Below are positions 34,650 to 44,003 of a stretch of DNA of 64,000 bases, one piece after another. The translations under genes and the position numbers were made by a program. The stretch's first letter is position 1. Every line of letters begins with the position of its first letter. This stretch comes from Polynucleobacter sp. AP-Kaivos-20-H2. Its GTDB lineage: Bacteria; Pseudomonadota; Gammaproteobacteria; Burkholderiales; Burkholderiaceae. Below the pieces are notes generated by a model, which did not search any database, was not told where the DNA came from, and saw nothing but the letters and a program-made list of their open reading frames with translations. The stretch covers positions 248,001 to 312,000 of the forward strand of contig NZ_JACVOX010000003.1 in assembly GCF_018882215.1 (NCBI RefSeq). Reading direction: 5' to 3'.

Positions 34650-35744
34650 TTGAATCCGAATCCGCATTTACGTGCTTCCAAAACCGCAGTGTTGCTTTTG
34701 AACTTGGGGACACCATCTGCCCCGACATCTAAAGCGGTGCGCGCCTATTTAAAAGAATTTCTTTCGGATCCACGTGTAGTAGAAATTCCGCGCATTATTT
34801 GGTGGTGCATTTTGAATGGCATTATTTTGCCAATTCGTAGTAGTGCTTCTGCGAAAAAATACGCCTCTATTTGGCTGCCAAAGTTAGGCTCTCCTTTAAT
34901 GCACTACTCACGCTTGCAGGCGAAAGAATTGGGAGAAAAATTTGCTGATGAGGGCCATACAGTTTTAGTGGATTTAGCAATGCGCTATGGCCAGCCTTCG
35001 ACGCAGGCGACCCTTGAAAGCCTTAAGGCGCAAGGTATGGAGCGCTTATTGCTATTGCCTTTGTATCCCCAATACTCCGCCACAACCACGGCGTCCAGCT
35101 TTGATGAAGCTTTTCGCGTTCTCAGCACTTGGCGCGACCAACCTGAACTGCGTTTGGTCAAGCACTATCACGACAACCCCGCTTACATTTCCGCATTGCG
35201 TGATCAGGTGCTATCGAGCTGGGATAAAGATGGGCGCCCTGATTTTGCAAGAGGCGATCGCTTAGTAATGTCTTTTCATGGTTTGCCAAAGCGTAATTTA
35301 ATGAAGGGTGATCCCTATCATTGCGAGTGTCTGAAAACGGGTCGCTTGCTGGGTGAGTCTCTGGGTTTAGAGCCTGGACAATATATTGTGACCTTCCAGT
35401 CCCGCTTTGGTAAGGCGGAATGGTTAAAGCCCTATACAGCGCCAACCATTGAAAAGTTAGCTAAAGAAGGTTGTCAGCGCATCGATATTTTTTGCCCAGG
35501 ATTTCCGGCGGATTGCTTGGAGACCTTAGAAGAGATTGCCATGGAAGCCCGCGAAATCTTCCTAGAGCATGGCGGTAAAGACTATCGCTATATTCCCTGC
35601 CTGAACAGCAGCCCCAAGTGGATAGAGGCTCTGAGTGATATTGCTCATCATCATCTTCAAGGCTGGTCTTTGGGTGTGGAGTCTGATGCTGAATTAGCGA
35701 AGCGCAATGAAAGGGCTGAGCTGGCTGAAAGAATGAAGTCTTGA
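34650..35744 (+). CDS. hemH: Ferrochelatase
   Basis: Inserts Fe2+ into protoporphyrin IX to make heme. It has 364 residues. Motifs are AVLLLNLGTPSAPTSKAVRAYLKEFLSDPRVVEIPR, LPLYPQYSATTTASSFDEA, MSFHGLPKRNLMKGDPYHCEC with the metal-binding His, TFQSRFGKAEWLKPYT and CPGFPADCLETLEEIAMEA. The start is a TTG at 34650 (NPNPHLRASK follows). No ATG fits, because the family N-terminus begins directly after it. The gene lies between hrcA and grpE. The sigma-32 promoter of grpE begins inside its last codons. Confidence 0.95.
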   Translation: MNPNPHLRASKTAVLLLNLGTPSAPTSKAVRAYLKEFLSDPRVVEIPRIIWWCILNGIILPIRSSASAKKYASIWLPKLGSPLMHYSRLQAKELGEKFADEGHTVLVDLAMRYGQPSTQATLESLKAQGMERLLLLPLYPQYSATTTASSFDEAFRVLSTWRDQPELRLVKHYHDNPAYISALRDQVLSSWDKDGRPDFARGDRLVMSFHGLPKRNLMKGDPYHCECLKTGRLLGESLGLEPGQYIVTFQSRFGKAEWLKPYTAPTIEKLAKEGCQRIDIFCPGFPADCLETLEEIAMEAREIFLEHGGKDYRYIPCLNSSPKWIEALSDIAHHHLQGWSLGVESDAELAKRNERAELAERMKS

Positions 35745-35767
35745 AATTGCAACAATCAGCCCCATAT
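35740..35767 (+). promoter_or_regulatory. Sigma-32 (RpoH) heat-shock promoter of grpE
   Basis: CTTGAAA (35740-35746), a 13-base spacer, then CCCCATAT (35760-35767). Both boxes match the RpoH consensus CTTGAAA-N13-15-CCCCATNT. It overlaps the end of hemH and stands 43 bases before the grpE ATG, giving grpE its own heat-shock start. Confidence 0.88.
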
Positions 35768-35810
35768 TGCAAAGTAATAGCCATCTTTATAGAAAAGTAA
35801 AATAGCGTCC

Positions 35811-36359
35811 ATGACACAAGAAAACCAAAACCCATCCCCAGAGCAAGAGAAACCTGCAGCAGAGCCAGTCAATGAAGCTGCAGCAGAAACTCCGGCTGTA
35901 AAAACGCCTGAACAGGAAATTGCCGAACTCAATCAAAAGATTGGTGAGCTGCAAGATAACTTCTTGCGCGCTAAGGCAGAAGGAGAAAATATTCGTCGCC
36001 GTGCCGTGGAAGATATTGCGAAGGCGCATAAATTTGCGATTGAAAGTTTTGCAGAGCATTTGGTGCCTGTGACGGACAGCCTTTATGCTGCATTGAGTAC
36101 CGATGCTGGTGATGCTAAGGCATTTAAGGAAGGCCTTGAAATTACCCTTAAGCAGCTACTGTCTGCCTTTGAAAAAGGCCGTATGACAGAAATTAACCCT
36201 GCGGTTGGGGATAAGTTTGACCCACATCACCACCAGGCCATCGCTTCAGTACCTTCTGAGCAAGAGCTCAATACCGTGGTTTCTGTATTGCAGCGGGGCT
36301 ACACCGTAGCCGATAGGGTTCTCAGGCCTGCTTTGGTGACGGTCAGCGCCCCAAAATAA
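35811..36359 (+). CDS. grpE: Nucleotide exchange factor GrpE
   Basis: Releases ADP from DnaK and so drives its chaperone cycle. It has 182 residues. The N-terminal about 45 residues are Ala/Glu/Pro-rich and disordered, and a long coiled coil follows (about 45-95: [40 protein letters not shown]). The C-terminal beta domain has [47 protein letters not shown]. Transcription from the sigma-32 promoter just upstream is likely. It ends at a strong terminator, so dnaK is transcribed separately. Confidence 0.96.
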   Translation: MTQENQNPSPEQEKPAAEPVNEAAAETPAVKTPEQEIAELNQKIGELQDNFLRAKAEGENIRRRAVEDIAKAHKFAIESFAEHLVPVTDSLYAALSTDAGDAKAFKEGLEITLKQLLSAFEKGRMTEINPAVGDKFDPHHHQAIASVPSEQELNTVVSVLQRGYTVADRVLRPALVTVSAPK

Positions 36360-36401
36360 GCTAAAAAGGGGCTAAAACCCTAAAAAAGGCATAAAAAAGT
36401 T

Positions 36402-36427
36402 AAAAAAGGCAGATTTCTGCCTTTTTT
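36402..36427 (+). terminator. Rho-independent terminator after grpE
   Basis: 12-base stem (arm AAAAAAGGCAGA, 36402-36413; matching arm 36416-36427) with a very short loop, ending in a run of six T. It separates grpE from the dnaK promoter, which begins 13 bases later. Confidence 0.85.
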
Positions 36428-36439
36428 GCTCTTTATGCC

Positions 36440-36467
36440 CTTGAAATCACCTTTTTAGACCCCATTT
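36440..36467 (+). promoter_or_regulatory. Sigma-32 (RpoH) heat-shock promoter of dnaK
   Basis: CTTGAAA (36440-36446), 13-base spacer, CCCCATTT (36460-36467): a full match to the RpoH consensus, with the same spacing as the grpE promoter. It lies 56 bases before the dnaK ATG. Confidence 0.92.
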
Positions 36468-36523
36468 ACTGGGTATCGAAATATTTATCAGTACAACAAA
36501 CAATTTAATTTTTTGGAGCAATT

Positions 36524-38461
36524 ATGGGAAAGATTATCGGAATCGACTTAGGAACCACGAATTCATGCGTTTCAGTCGTTGAAAACAATGCACCTAAAGT
36601 TGTCGAGAACGCTGAAGGCGGTCGCACAACTCCATCCATCATCGCTTACGTTGAAGATGGCGAAGTATTGGTTGGTGCGCCTGCAAAGCGTCAGTCAGTA
36701 ACCAATCCTAAAAATACTATCTACGCAGTGAAGCGTTTGATGGGTCGTAAATTTACTGATCCTGAAGTGCAAAAAGACATCAGCTTGATGCCTTATTCAA
36801 TTATTGCTGCTGATAATGGCGATGCTTGGGTATCAGCACGCGACAAGAAAATGGCGCCACAGCAAGTATCTGCTGAAATCTTGCGCAAGATGAAGAAAAC
36901 TGCCGAAGATTATCTCGGCGAAGAAGTGACAGAAGCAGTGATTACTGTTCCTGCTTACTTCAATGACAGTCAACGTCAAGCAACTAAAGATGCTGGTCGC
37001 ATCGCTGGTTTGGACGTGAAGCGCATCATCAACGAGCCAACTGCTGCTGCATTAGCGTTTGGCTTGGACAAGCAAGACAAAGTGGATCGCAAGATCGCTG
37101 TTTATGACTTGGGCGGCGGTACATTCGACGTATCCATTATTGAGATTGCTAATGTTGACGGTGAGAAGCAGTTTGAAGTTCTTTCTACCAACGGCGACAC
37201 CTTCTTAGGCGGTGAAGACTTTGACCAACGCATCATTGATTGGATCATTGCTGAGTTCAAAAAAGAGCAAGGTGTTGATTTGAGCAAAGACGTATTGGCG
37301 TTGCAGCGTTTGAAAGACGCTGCTGAGAAAGCCAAGATCGAATTGTCATCTGCACAGCAAACTGAAATCAATTTGCCATATGTAACAGCCGACGCTAGCG
37401 GTCCTAAGCATTTGAACTTGAAATTGACTCGTGCCAAGCTAGAGTCTTTGGTTGAAGAGTTGATCAGCCGTACCGCTGGTCCTTGCTTAACTGCCATTAA
37501 AGACGCTGGTGTAAACGTAGCAGATATCGACGACGTGATTTTGGTTGGCGGTCAAACTCGTATGCCTGCGGTTCAAGACAAAGTAAAAGAAATCTTTGGT
37601 AAAGAGCCACGCAAAGACGTTAACCCAGATGAAGCCGTTGCTGTTGGCGCTGCAATTCAGGGTTCTGTATTGTCTGGCGATCGCAAGGACGTATTGCTCT
37701 TGGACGTTACCCCATTGTCATTGGGTATCGAAACTCTTGGTGGCGTCATGACCAAGATGATTCCTAAGAACACCACGATCCCTACCAAGCATTCACAGGT
37801 TTACTCCACTGCGGAAGATAACCAGCCTGCTGTAACTATTAAGTGCTTCCAAGGTGAGCGCGAGATGGCTGCTGCAAACAAGTTACTAGGTGAATTTAAC
37901 CTCGAAGGTATTGCTCCTGCGCAACGCGGTATGCCACAAATTGAAGTGACTTTTGACATTGACGCCAACGGTATTTTGCATGTAACAGCAAAAGACAAGA
38001 CCACTGGTAAAGAGAACAAGATCACCATCAAGGCAAACTCTGGTTTGACTGAAGAAGAAATTCAACGCATGGTCAAGGATGCTGAAGCCAATGCTGCTGA
38101 AGATAAGAAAGCGCTGGAGTTGGTCACTGCTCGCAATACTGCAGATGCCTTGGCTCACTCAACCAAGAAGGCTTTGGAAGAGCATGGTGCTAGCTTAGAG
38201 GCTTCCGAAAAAGAAGCGATTGAAGCGGCCTTGAAAGACTTGGACGAAGCTATTAAAGGTAGCGACAAAGAAGCCATTGAAGCTAAAACAGAAGCTTTGG
38301 GTAAAGCAAGTCAGAAGCTGGGCGAAAAAGTCATGGCAGCTGAACAAGCTAAAGCTGGCGGTGCCGCACCTGGTGCAGCTCCTGGTGGTGCAGCCCCTGG
38401 TGCCGCCCCTGATGCGGATGTTGTTGACGCTGACTTTAAAGAGGTTGATGACAAGAAGTAA
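36524..38461 (+). CDS. dnaK: Chaperone protein DnaK (Hsp70)
   Basis: ATP-dependent chaperone, partner of DnaJ and GrpE. It has 645 residues. The ATPase domain opens [20 protein letters not shown], has [21 protein letters not shown] and [18 protein letters not shown], and ends near [13 protein letters not shown]. The linker [19 protein letters not shown] leads to the substrate-binding domain and helical lid. The C-terminal tail is a Gly/Ala/Pro repeat followed by [16 protein letters not shown], the normal DnaK end. A clear GGAG site precedes the ATG. It has its own RpoH promoter and is followed by a hairpin before dnaJ. Confidence 0.98.
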   Translation: MGKIIGIDLGTTNSCVSVVENNAPKVVENAEGGRTTPSIIAYVEDGEVLVGAPAKRQSVTNPKNTIYAVKRLMGRKFTDPEVQKDISLMPYSIIAADNGDAWVSARDKKMAPQQVSAEILRKMKKTAEDYLGEEVTEAVITVPAYFNDSQRQATKDAGRIAGLDVKRIINEPTAAALAFGLDKQDKVDRKIAVYDLGGGTFDVSIIEIANVDGEKQFEVLSTNGDTFLGGEDFDQRIIDWIIAEFKKEQGVDLSKDVLALQRLKDAAEKAKIELSSAQQTEINLPYVTADASGPKHLNLKLTRAKLESLVEELISRTAGPCLTAIKDAGVNVADIDDVILVGGQTRMPAVQDKVKEIFGKEPRKDVNPDEAVAVGAAIQGSVLSGDRKDVLLLDVTPLSLGIETLGGVMTKMIPKNTTIPTKHSQVYSTAEDNQPAVTIKCFQGEREMAAANKLLGEFNLEGIAPAQRGMPQIEVTFDIDANGILHVTAKDKTTGKENKITIKANSGLTEEEIQRMVKDAEANAAEDKKALELVTARNTADALAHSTKKALEEHGASLEASEKEAIEAALKDLDEAIKGSDKEAIEAKTEALGKASQKLGEKVMAAEQAKAGGAAPGAAPGGAAPGAAPDADVVDADFKEVDDKK

Positions 38462-38507
38462 CTCTGCAATTAGTCATTCATTAACGTAGTTTTGATGTAC
38501 TTAAATA

Positions 38508-38532
38508 ACAAGTCGGCCTCGTGCCGACTTGT
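38508..38532. other. Perfect hairpin in the dnaK-dnaJ gap
   Basis: 10-base perfect stem ACAAGTCGGC / GCCGACTTGT with loop CTCGT, 46 bases after the dnaK stop and 30 bases before dnaJ. No T-run follows, so it is not a normal terminator. It probably attenuates read-through or marks an RNA processing point that lowers dnaJ relative to dnaK. Confidence 0.7.
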
Positions 38533-38561
38533 GTCATTCAGGTTGTTGAGAGGAATAGGCC

Positions 38562-39698
38562 GTGCCTAAAAGTAAACGCGATTTTTATGAAGTGCTTGGT
38601 GTAGCAAAAGGTGCCAGTGACGATGAGCTAAAAAAGGCTTATCGCAAGATGGCGATGAAACATCACCCTGATCGCAATCCCGATAGCAAAACGGCTGAAG
38701 CCCAATTTAAAGAAGTTAAAGAAGCTTACGAAACCTTAACCGATCCCAATAAACGTGCCGCCTATGATCAATATGGTCATGCTGGCGTGGACCCATCGAT
38801 GGGTGGCGGATTTGGCGGCGGCGGTTTCGGTGGCGGTGGATTTTCTGATGCGTTTGGGGATATCTTTGGGGATATCTTCGGTCAAGGCGGCGGCCGTCAT
38901 TCCGGCCCTCAAGTCTATAAAGGCGCAGATTTGCGCTACAACATGGACATTACGCTTGAGCAAGCGGCTGAAGGCTATACCACCCAAATTCGTGTACCTA
39001 GCTGGAGTAATTGCAAGCCTTGTCATGGTACTGGCGCAGAGCCAGGATCTAAGGCTGAGACATGCACAACCTGTAACGGTCATGGTCAAGTGCGTGTGCA
39101 ACAAGGCTTCTTCTCCATGCAGCAAACTTGCCCTAAGTGCCGCGGCACTGGCGAGTACATTCCTAAGCCATGTAAAACTTGCCACGGCAGCGGAAAGCAT
39201 AAAGAACAAAAAACACTTGAGATCAAAATACCGGCAGGCATTGATGATGGAATGCGTGTCCGCTCAGTGGGTAACGGTGAACCAGGTATCAATGGTGGAC
39301 CATCCGGCGATCTTTATGTAGAGGTGCGTGTTAAGCCTCACAAAGTCTTTGAGCGTGATGGTAGTGATTTGCATGTACAAATGCCAATCTCTTTTGCGAT
39401 AGCTACCATCGGTGGCGAAATCGAAGTGCCAACACTCTCTGGTCGCGTGGAGTTTCCAATTCCTGAGGGAACTCAGACGGGTAAGACTTTCCGCTTGCGT
39501 AACAAGGGTATTAAGGGTCTGCGATCTACCTTGGTGGGCGATCTCTTTGTCCACGTTCTGGTAGAAACTCCGATTAAGCTTACAGAAGAGCAAAAGAAAT
39601 TATTGCAGCAGTTTGACGATAGTCTGAAATCTGCTGGCGACAAACACAGCCCCCAACAAAAAGGTTGGTTTGATGGTGTAAAGAGTTTCTTTAGCTAG
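38562..39698 (+). CDS. dnaJ: Chaperone protein DnaJ (Hsp40)
   Basis: Co-chaperone that stimulates DnaK ATPase and delivers clients. It has 378 residues. The J domain carries HPD in [11 protein letters not shown] (about residue 35), and a Gly/Phe-rich linker ([14 protein letters not shown]) follows. The zinc domain has four CxxCxGxG repeats: [24 protein letters not shown] and CKTCHGSG. The C-terminal client-binding domains end FDGVKSFFS. The start is a GTG at 38562 with GAGAGGAA upstream. It is probably read from the dnaK promoter through the intergenic hairpin. Confidence 0.98.
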   Translation: MPKSKRDFYEVLGVAKGASDDELKKAYRKMAMKHHPDRNPDSKTAEAQFKEVKEAYETLTDPNKRAAYDQYGHAGVDPSMGGGFGGGGFGGGGFSDAFGDIFGDIFGQGGGRHSGPQVYKGADLRYNMDITLEQAAEGYTTQIRVPSWSNCKPCHGTGAEPGSKAETCTTCNGHGQVRVQQGFFSMQQTCPKCRGTGEYIPKPCKTCHGSGKHKEQKTLEIKIPAGIDDGMRVRSVGNGEPGINGGPSGDLYVEVRVKPHKVFERDGSDLHVQMPISFAIATIGGEIEVPTLSGRVEFPIPEGTQTGKTFRLRNKGIKGLRSTLVGDLFVHVLVETPIKLTEEQKKLLQQFDDSLKSAGDKHSPQQKGWFDGVKSFFS

Positions 39699-39724
39699 TA
39701 ACTAGTGGGCAGGCTGGCTGGCAA

Positions 39725-40543
39725 TTAGCCGGCAAAGCCATGCTCGGGCCCGGGGAATTTCCCGGACTTCACTTCGCGTACGTAAGCCTTGACTGCGGCT
39801 TCAACGGAGTGATGCCCATCCATAAAGTTTTTGACAAACTTCGGTGGCTTACCTGGGCTGATGCCCAACATATCCTGGAGAACCAATACTTGACCAGAGC
39901 AATCTGGGCCAGCACCAATTCCAATGGTGGGAATACGAAGCTCAGCAGTAATTTTTTCACCCAATGAAGATGGAATTGCTTCGAGCACAACCATTTGGGC
40001 GCCAGCCTCTTGGCATGCAAGTGCTTGCTCAAGCATGACGCTTGCGGAATCCTTAGATTTACCTTGCACCTTATAGCCGCCCAAAACGTGAACTGATTGA
40101 GGTAGTAAACCTAGGTGTGCGCAAACGGGAACACTGCGCGCCACCAAGTGGCTAATGACGTCAACTTGCCATTCGCCGCCACCTTCGAGCTTTACCATAT
40201 CAGCGCCAGCACGCATCAACTGTGCAGCTGACTCCAGGGCCTGCACTGGATCCCCGTAGCTTGCAAATGGCAGGTCAGCGATGACAAATGCATGGGTATT
40301 GGCACGCGCTACACATTCGGTGTGATACGCCATTTGTTCGATGGTCACTGGTGTAGTGCTAGAGTGTCCTTGAATCACGTTCCCAAGAGAGTCGCCAATC
40401 AGGATCGTTTCAACAGCGCAGCGATTGAGAAGAGCTGACATAGTTGAATCGTATGCCGTGAGCATGGCAATTTTTTCACCCTCAGCATGCATTGCGAGGA
40501 GCTTAGTAATTGTGATTGGCTTGTCGCCTTGTAAGTAACCCAT
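39725..40543 (-). CDS. panB: 3-methyl-2-oxobutanoate hydroxymethyltransferase
   Basis: Makes ketopantoate from 2-oxoisovalerate and methylene-tetrahydrofolate, an early pantothenate step. It has 272 residues. Motifs are [79 protein letters not shown], and [20 protein letters not shown]. Further on are [26 protein letters not shown] and KFVKNFMDG. It is the last gene of the minus-strand cluster and follows folK by 17 bases. It uses a folate donor, so its pairing with folK is functionally sensible. Confidence 0.97.
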   Translation of the reverse strand: MGYLQGDKPITITKLLAMHAEGEKIAMLTAYDSTMSALLNRCAVETILIGDSLGNVIQGHSSTTPVTIEQMAYHTECVARANTHAFVIADLPFASYGDPVQALESAAQLMRAGADMVKLEGGGEWQVDVISHLVARSVPVCAHLGLLPQSVHVLGGYKVQGKSKDSASVMLEQALACQEAGAQMVVLEAIPSSLGEKITAELRIPTIGIGAGPDCSGQVLVLQDMLGISPGKPPKFVKNFMDGHHSVEAAVKAYVREVKSGKFPGPEHGFAG

Positions 40544-40560
40544 GGCGAGAGTTTAATGAA

Positions 40561-41088
40561 TTAATGCGCCGTTTGGCTATAAACGTCTTTTTCCCCACAA
40601 TTGCAGTTCCTGCAGGGGAGTTTTTCAATTCTTTGGTGTGCCACATTAGGTAAGTAGGCCTTGAGTTCACCCCAGTTAGGTAAAAAGATATCGGGAGCGA
40701 TTTCCAGCAGGGGTAGGAGCACAAATGAGCGCTCGATAATTCTGGGATGGGGAAGCATCAAATCAGTTTCGCTTTGAGTAACCCCTTCAAAAGAAAGGAT
40801 GTCTAGGTCAAGCGTTCTAGGAGCATTTGCATAGGGCCGCTCACGACCAAATTCTTGTTCAATGGTTTGGCAAACATGCAATAGGCCGTATGGGCTTAAC
40901 TCGGTTTCGACTTCGATGACGGCATTAATGTAATCGCCACCTGAAGCCTCAACCGGAGCGCTTTGATAAAAACAGCTTTTTGCCAGGATTTGAAGTTCGG
41001 AGCGCAATGCCAGGCAAACAATGGCATCAGTAATAAGCTGACGCGTGTCGCCGATGTTACCGCCAAATCCAATATATGCCCGTGCCAT
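40561..41088 (-). CDS. folK: 2-amino-4-hydroxy-6-hydroxymethyldihydropteridine pyrophosphokinase
   Basis: Transfers pyrophosphate from ATP to the pterin in folate synthesis. It has 175 residues. Family motifs are AYIGFGGNIGDTRQLI, SCFYQSAPVEASGGDYINAVIEVET and the signature RPYANAPRTLDLDILSF followed by LMLPHPRIIERSFVLLPLLEIAPDI. An unusual C-terminal tail after the fold, about residues 155-175, contains PCRNCNCGEKD, with cysteines at 159, 162 and 164. This could bind a metal, but nothing in the known pyrophosphokinase reaction requires it. It sits between pcnB (52-base gap) and panB. Confidence 0.95.
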   Translation of the reverse strand: MARAYIGFGGNIGDTRQLITDAIVCLALRSELQILAKSCFYQSAPVEASGGDYINAVIEVETELSPYGLLHVCQTIEQEFGRERPYANAPRTLDLDILSFEGVTQSETDLMLPHPRIIERSFVLLPLLEIAPDIFLPNWGELKAYLPNVAHQRIEKLPCRNCNCGEKDVYSQTAH

Positions 41089-41140
41089 AAGTTTCCAAAC
41101 TAGAGATGAAACTACTTTACTGAAATTTCTCTAAGTCTGC

Positions 41141-42541
41141 TTAGCTTGCTGCACTCTCAGGGGGCACTGCCGCCTTCGGCTTTCTGCGACGCCGTCTTTT
41201 GGCAGGGCTTGGACTGTTACCGGATTCATTTTTCACGCTAGCCATCAGCTCATCTTGCCCTGTGACGTCAGTTGCAATGAAGTCTGTCCACCATTGCCCG
41301 ATTGCTGGGTTTAATTCGCCGGTAGCGCAGCGAAGCAGCATAAAGTCATAACCCGCTCTAAAACGAGGTGATTCAATGAGTCGATAAGGGTAGCGACCCA
41401 CGCGTCTCTCAAAGCGAGGCTGCATAGACCAAATTTCGCGCATATCGCTTTCGAAGCGTCGTTGAATCGTCATGCCGCTACTTTGAGTGGCAATCGTGTC
41501 GTCCATCGCATCATGCAAGGCGGGAATATTAGCCATTCCTTTAGCAGAATTGGCTTTCCAATTCTTTAGTAGATCAGGCCAGAGCAGGGTGGCAAATAAA
41601 AATCCAGCAGAAACACTTTTACCGGATTGAATGCGTTCGTCAGTATTGGCCAAAGCAAGCTTTACAAAATCATTGGCACCCTTGGAGTCTGCGCCCGTAT
41701 CCAGAATGTGGTCTAGGAGCGGGAGCAGGCCATGATGCAATCCCGCATCTTTGAGGCCTTGGATTGCTGCCCAGGAATAGCCAGACATCAAAAGCTTCAA
41801 AATTTCATCAAAAAGTCTCGCAGAGGGGACGTCGTTTAATAATTTGCCTAGCTTTGCTATGGGCGCGCGTGTAGCACCATCTAATTCAAAACCAGTCTTA
41901 GCTGCGAAGCGAACTGCGCGGAGCATGCGTACTGGATCTTCGCGATAGCGCTTTGCGGGATCGCCAATCATGCGCAAAGTTTTCTTTTGCATATCCGCCA
42001 TGCCGCCGTGATAGTCCAAAACAGTTTCAGACGAAGGATCGTAGTACATTGCATTAATTGTGAAATCGCGTCTTGCAGCATCCTCACCTTGTGAACCCCA
42101 GACGTTATCGCGCAGGATCCGGCCGCTCTCAGCCACGTGATCTCCAGCGTTATCTAATAGTGCTCGGAAGGTTGATACCTCGATGATTTCAGGATGGCCT
42201 TTGCCAAAAAAAGTCACGTGCACAATTTGAAAGCGGCGACCAATTAGACGTGCTTTACGAAAGAGTCTTTGCACTTGATCTGGTGTTGCATTGGTTGCCA
42301 CGTCAAAATCTTTTGGGCTGATACCGAGAGCAAGATCTCTGACAGCGCCGCCGACAATAAATGCCTCATAACCTGCTTGTTGTAATGTGTGCGTTACCTT
42401 GACTGCATTCTTAGAAAGCAAATGCGGATCAATTCGATGTGCTTTTTTAGGAATACGCTTTGGGGCGCCGGTATTGTTAGCCTGCGTATGCTTGACCATC
42501 GGGTCACGCCGCAAAATACGTTTAATAAATTTAGTGATCAT
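41141..42541 (-). CDS. pcnB: Poly(A) polymerase I
   Basis: Adds poly(A) tails to RNA 3' ends and so marks them for decay; related to tRNA nucleotidyltransferases. It has 466 residues. The catalytic head has AFIVGGAVRDLALGISPKDFDVATNATPDQVQRLFR, and RRDFTINAMYYD follows. The basic C-terminal tail KRRRRRKPKA is typical of PcnB rather than CCA-adding enzymes. The N-terminus is also basic. The start overlaps the stop of the HAD gene by four bases. It lies in the AI-2E transporter-hda-HAD-pcnB-folK-panB cluster. Confidence 0.94.
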   Translation of the reverse strand: MITKFIKRILRRDPMVKHTQANNTGAPKRIPKKAHRIDPHLLSKNAVKVTHTLQQAGYEAFIVGGAVRDLALGISPKDFDVATNATPDQVQRLFRKARLIGRRFQIVHVTFFGKGHPEIIEVSTFRALLDNAGDHVAESGRILRDNVWGSQGEDAARRDFTINAMYYDPSSETVLDYHGGMADMQKKTLRMIGDPAKRYREDPVRMLRAVRFAAKTGFELDGATRAPIAKLGKLLNDVPSARLFDEILKLLMSGYSWAAIQGLKDAGLHHGLLPLLDHILDTGADSKGANDFVKLALANTDERIQSGKSVSAGFLFATLLWPDLLKNWKANSAKGMANIPALHDAMDDTIATQSSGMTIQRRFESDMREIWSMQPRFERRVGRYPYRLIESPRFRAGYDFMLLRCATGELNPAIGQWWTDFIATDVTGQDELMASVKNESGNSPSPAKRRRRRKPKAAVPPESAAS

Positions 42542-43218
42542 GCAAACAATTCAAGAATGGGCCAGTTGCGCTGCTTAGCTTCGTTGCGAAGACGATCATC
42601 TGGATTGGTGGCAACAGGACGACTTACTTTTTCAAGCAAAGGAAGATCGTTCATCGAGTCAGAATAAAAATAACTATAAGGCAAGGCATCTAAAGACAGT
42701 TTTTGTGATGCTAACCAGTCGTGTAGATTTTGAATTTTTCCTTCGCGGAAATTGGGAATGCCTTTGACTTCACCAGTGTAGTTGCCTAATGGGAGGTTGT
42801 CTGCAGTGGCGGGCTCTGTAGCAATCAGATGCTCGATGCCAAAGCTTTCGACGATAGGGCGTGTCACAAAGCTGTTGGTGGCAGTAATCACGCAGCAAAG
42901 ATCGCCAGCATCCTGATGACGCTTTACTAGATCGATTGCTTGTTGTCGGAGTTGGCCGTTAATGACTTCTTTCATAAAGGCGTCATGCCACTCTTTGAGT
43001 TGCACGCGAGAATGTTCTGAGAGTGGCTTAAGGGCAAAACGCAGAAACTCATGAATATCCAGCTTACCTTCTTTGTAGTCTTGATAAAAGCGCTCGTTTT
43101 GTCGTTCATAGTATTCGCTGTCTACAACACCAATGCGAGCCAAAAATTGACCCCATTCGTAATCGCTATCGCAGGGCAAAAGGGTGTGGTCTAAATCGAA
43201 AAGGGCTAGCTGGGTCAC
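42538..43218 (-). CDS. HAD-superfamily (IB, SerB-like) phosphatase
   Basis: Cytosolic haloacid dehalogenase-type hydrolase of 226 residues. The catalytic motif I is LALFDLDHTLLP (Asp8 nucleophile, Asp10). Motif II is ITATNSF, and motif III/IV is YSYFYSDSMNDLPLLEKV. It resembles the HAD-IB group that contains phosphoserine phosphatase and a histidinol-phosphatase-like branch found in betaproteobacteria. The substrate is not readable from sequence. It is 18 bases after hda and overlaps pcnB by four bases. Confidence 0.88.
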   Translation of the reverse strand: MTQLALFDLDHTLLPCDSDYEWGQFLARIGVVDSEYYERQNERFYQDYKEGKLDIHEFLRFALKPLSEHSRVQLKEWHDAFMKEVINGQLRQQAIDLVKRHQDAGDLCCVITATNSFVTRPIVESFGIEHLIATEPATADNLPLGNYTGEVKGIPNFREGKIQNLHDWLASQKLSLDALPYSYFYSDSMNDLPLLEKVSRPVATNPDDRLRNEAKQRNWPILELFA

Positions 43219-43236
43219 GAATTGATATTTAATAAA

Positions 43237-43992
43237 TTATTTGGGCTGCAAGAGCTCGCGAACAAGGGGTAAGGTTACAGCACGTTTTGTTTCAAGGGAG
43301 TAAGCGTCTAAAGCATCCATCAATGCCATCAGGCTGGGCATATCGCGATAAAAGCGACTTAACAGCCAAGGCAACACATCGGGGGATAAAACAAGCCCTC
43401 GCTCTTTGGCTGCTTCCTCTAGTGCTTGTATTTTCTCATCATCATCCAAAAGCTGCGTTTGAAAGATCAAACCCCAGCCCAGACGGGTTCGCAGGTCTTC
43501 TCGAAGCTTGAGATTGGCTGGTGCAGCGTTTCCGGCCATAAAAATATGAATCGCTTTGCTTGCTTGAACGCCATTCAGGATCCGAAATAGGGAGCCAACA
43601 AGACGATCATCTAGCTGGTCAACATCATCAACAGTAATGACTGAGGGCGCATCACTTTCAGTCATTGCATTCATCTTTTCTTCTAGGCGAACCCAAGCAG
43701 TAGGCTCGAGGGGGGAGAGGGCAATGTGTAACAAGCCAGCATGCTCGGCTGCATTTTCAATGGCATTGAGTAGATGAGTACGACCCGAACCCTCTGGCCC
43801 CCACCAATAAATCCAGCGCTGATTGAGCGGGTTATCAGAGTTTTGGGCGCTGACCTTGCCCCAAGATTTTTCAAGATTTTGCAGAGCAGAAATTAAGGCA
43901 AGATCTTTCCCGGGAAGATAGTTTTCTAAACTAGCTATGGGTGAGTGACTGATGTCTAGCGCAAATTGTTTTGGAAGCGAGGGTGTATTCAT
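43237..43992 (-). CDS. hda: DnaA regulatory inactivator Hda-like protein
   Basis: Small AAA+ protein related to DnaA domain III; with the sliding clamp it stimulates ATP hydrolysis by DnaA after replication starts. It has 251 residues from the ATG at 43992 (MNTPSLPKQFALDISHSP). The early QFALDI stretch is a plausible clamp-binding motif. The P-loop is WWGPEGSGRTHLL, Walker B VITVDDVDQLD, and the lid helices follow. The open frame extends to 44043 but the family start is the inner ATG. It sits 11 bases after the AI-2E transporter gene, the usual betaproteobacterial order as I recall it. Confidence 0.9.
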   Translation of the reverse strand: MNTPSLPKQFALDISHSPIASLENYLPGKDLALISALQNLEKSWGKVSAQNSDNPLNQRWIYWWGPEGSGRTHLLNAIENAAEHAGLLHIALSPLEPTAWVRLEEKMNAMTESDAPSVITVDDVDQLDDRLVGSLFRILNGVQASKAIHIFMAGNAAPANLKLREDLRTRLGWGLIFQTQLLDDDEKIQALEEAAKERGLVLSPDVLPWLLSRFYRDMPSLMALMDALDAYSLETKRAVTLPLVRELLQPK

Positions 43993-44003
43993 TACTACCA
44001 AAC

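Noticed and set aside
38736..39321. Long open frames on both strands inside dnaJ (157 and 188 codons)
   Set aside because: They lie fully within a well-defined dnaJ, are biased by its Gly-rich and Cys-rich repeats, and show no family motifs or ribosome-binding sites.
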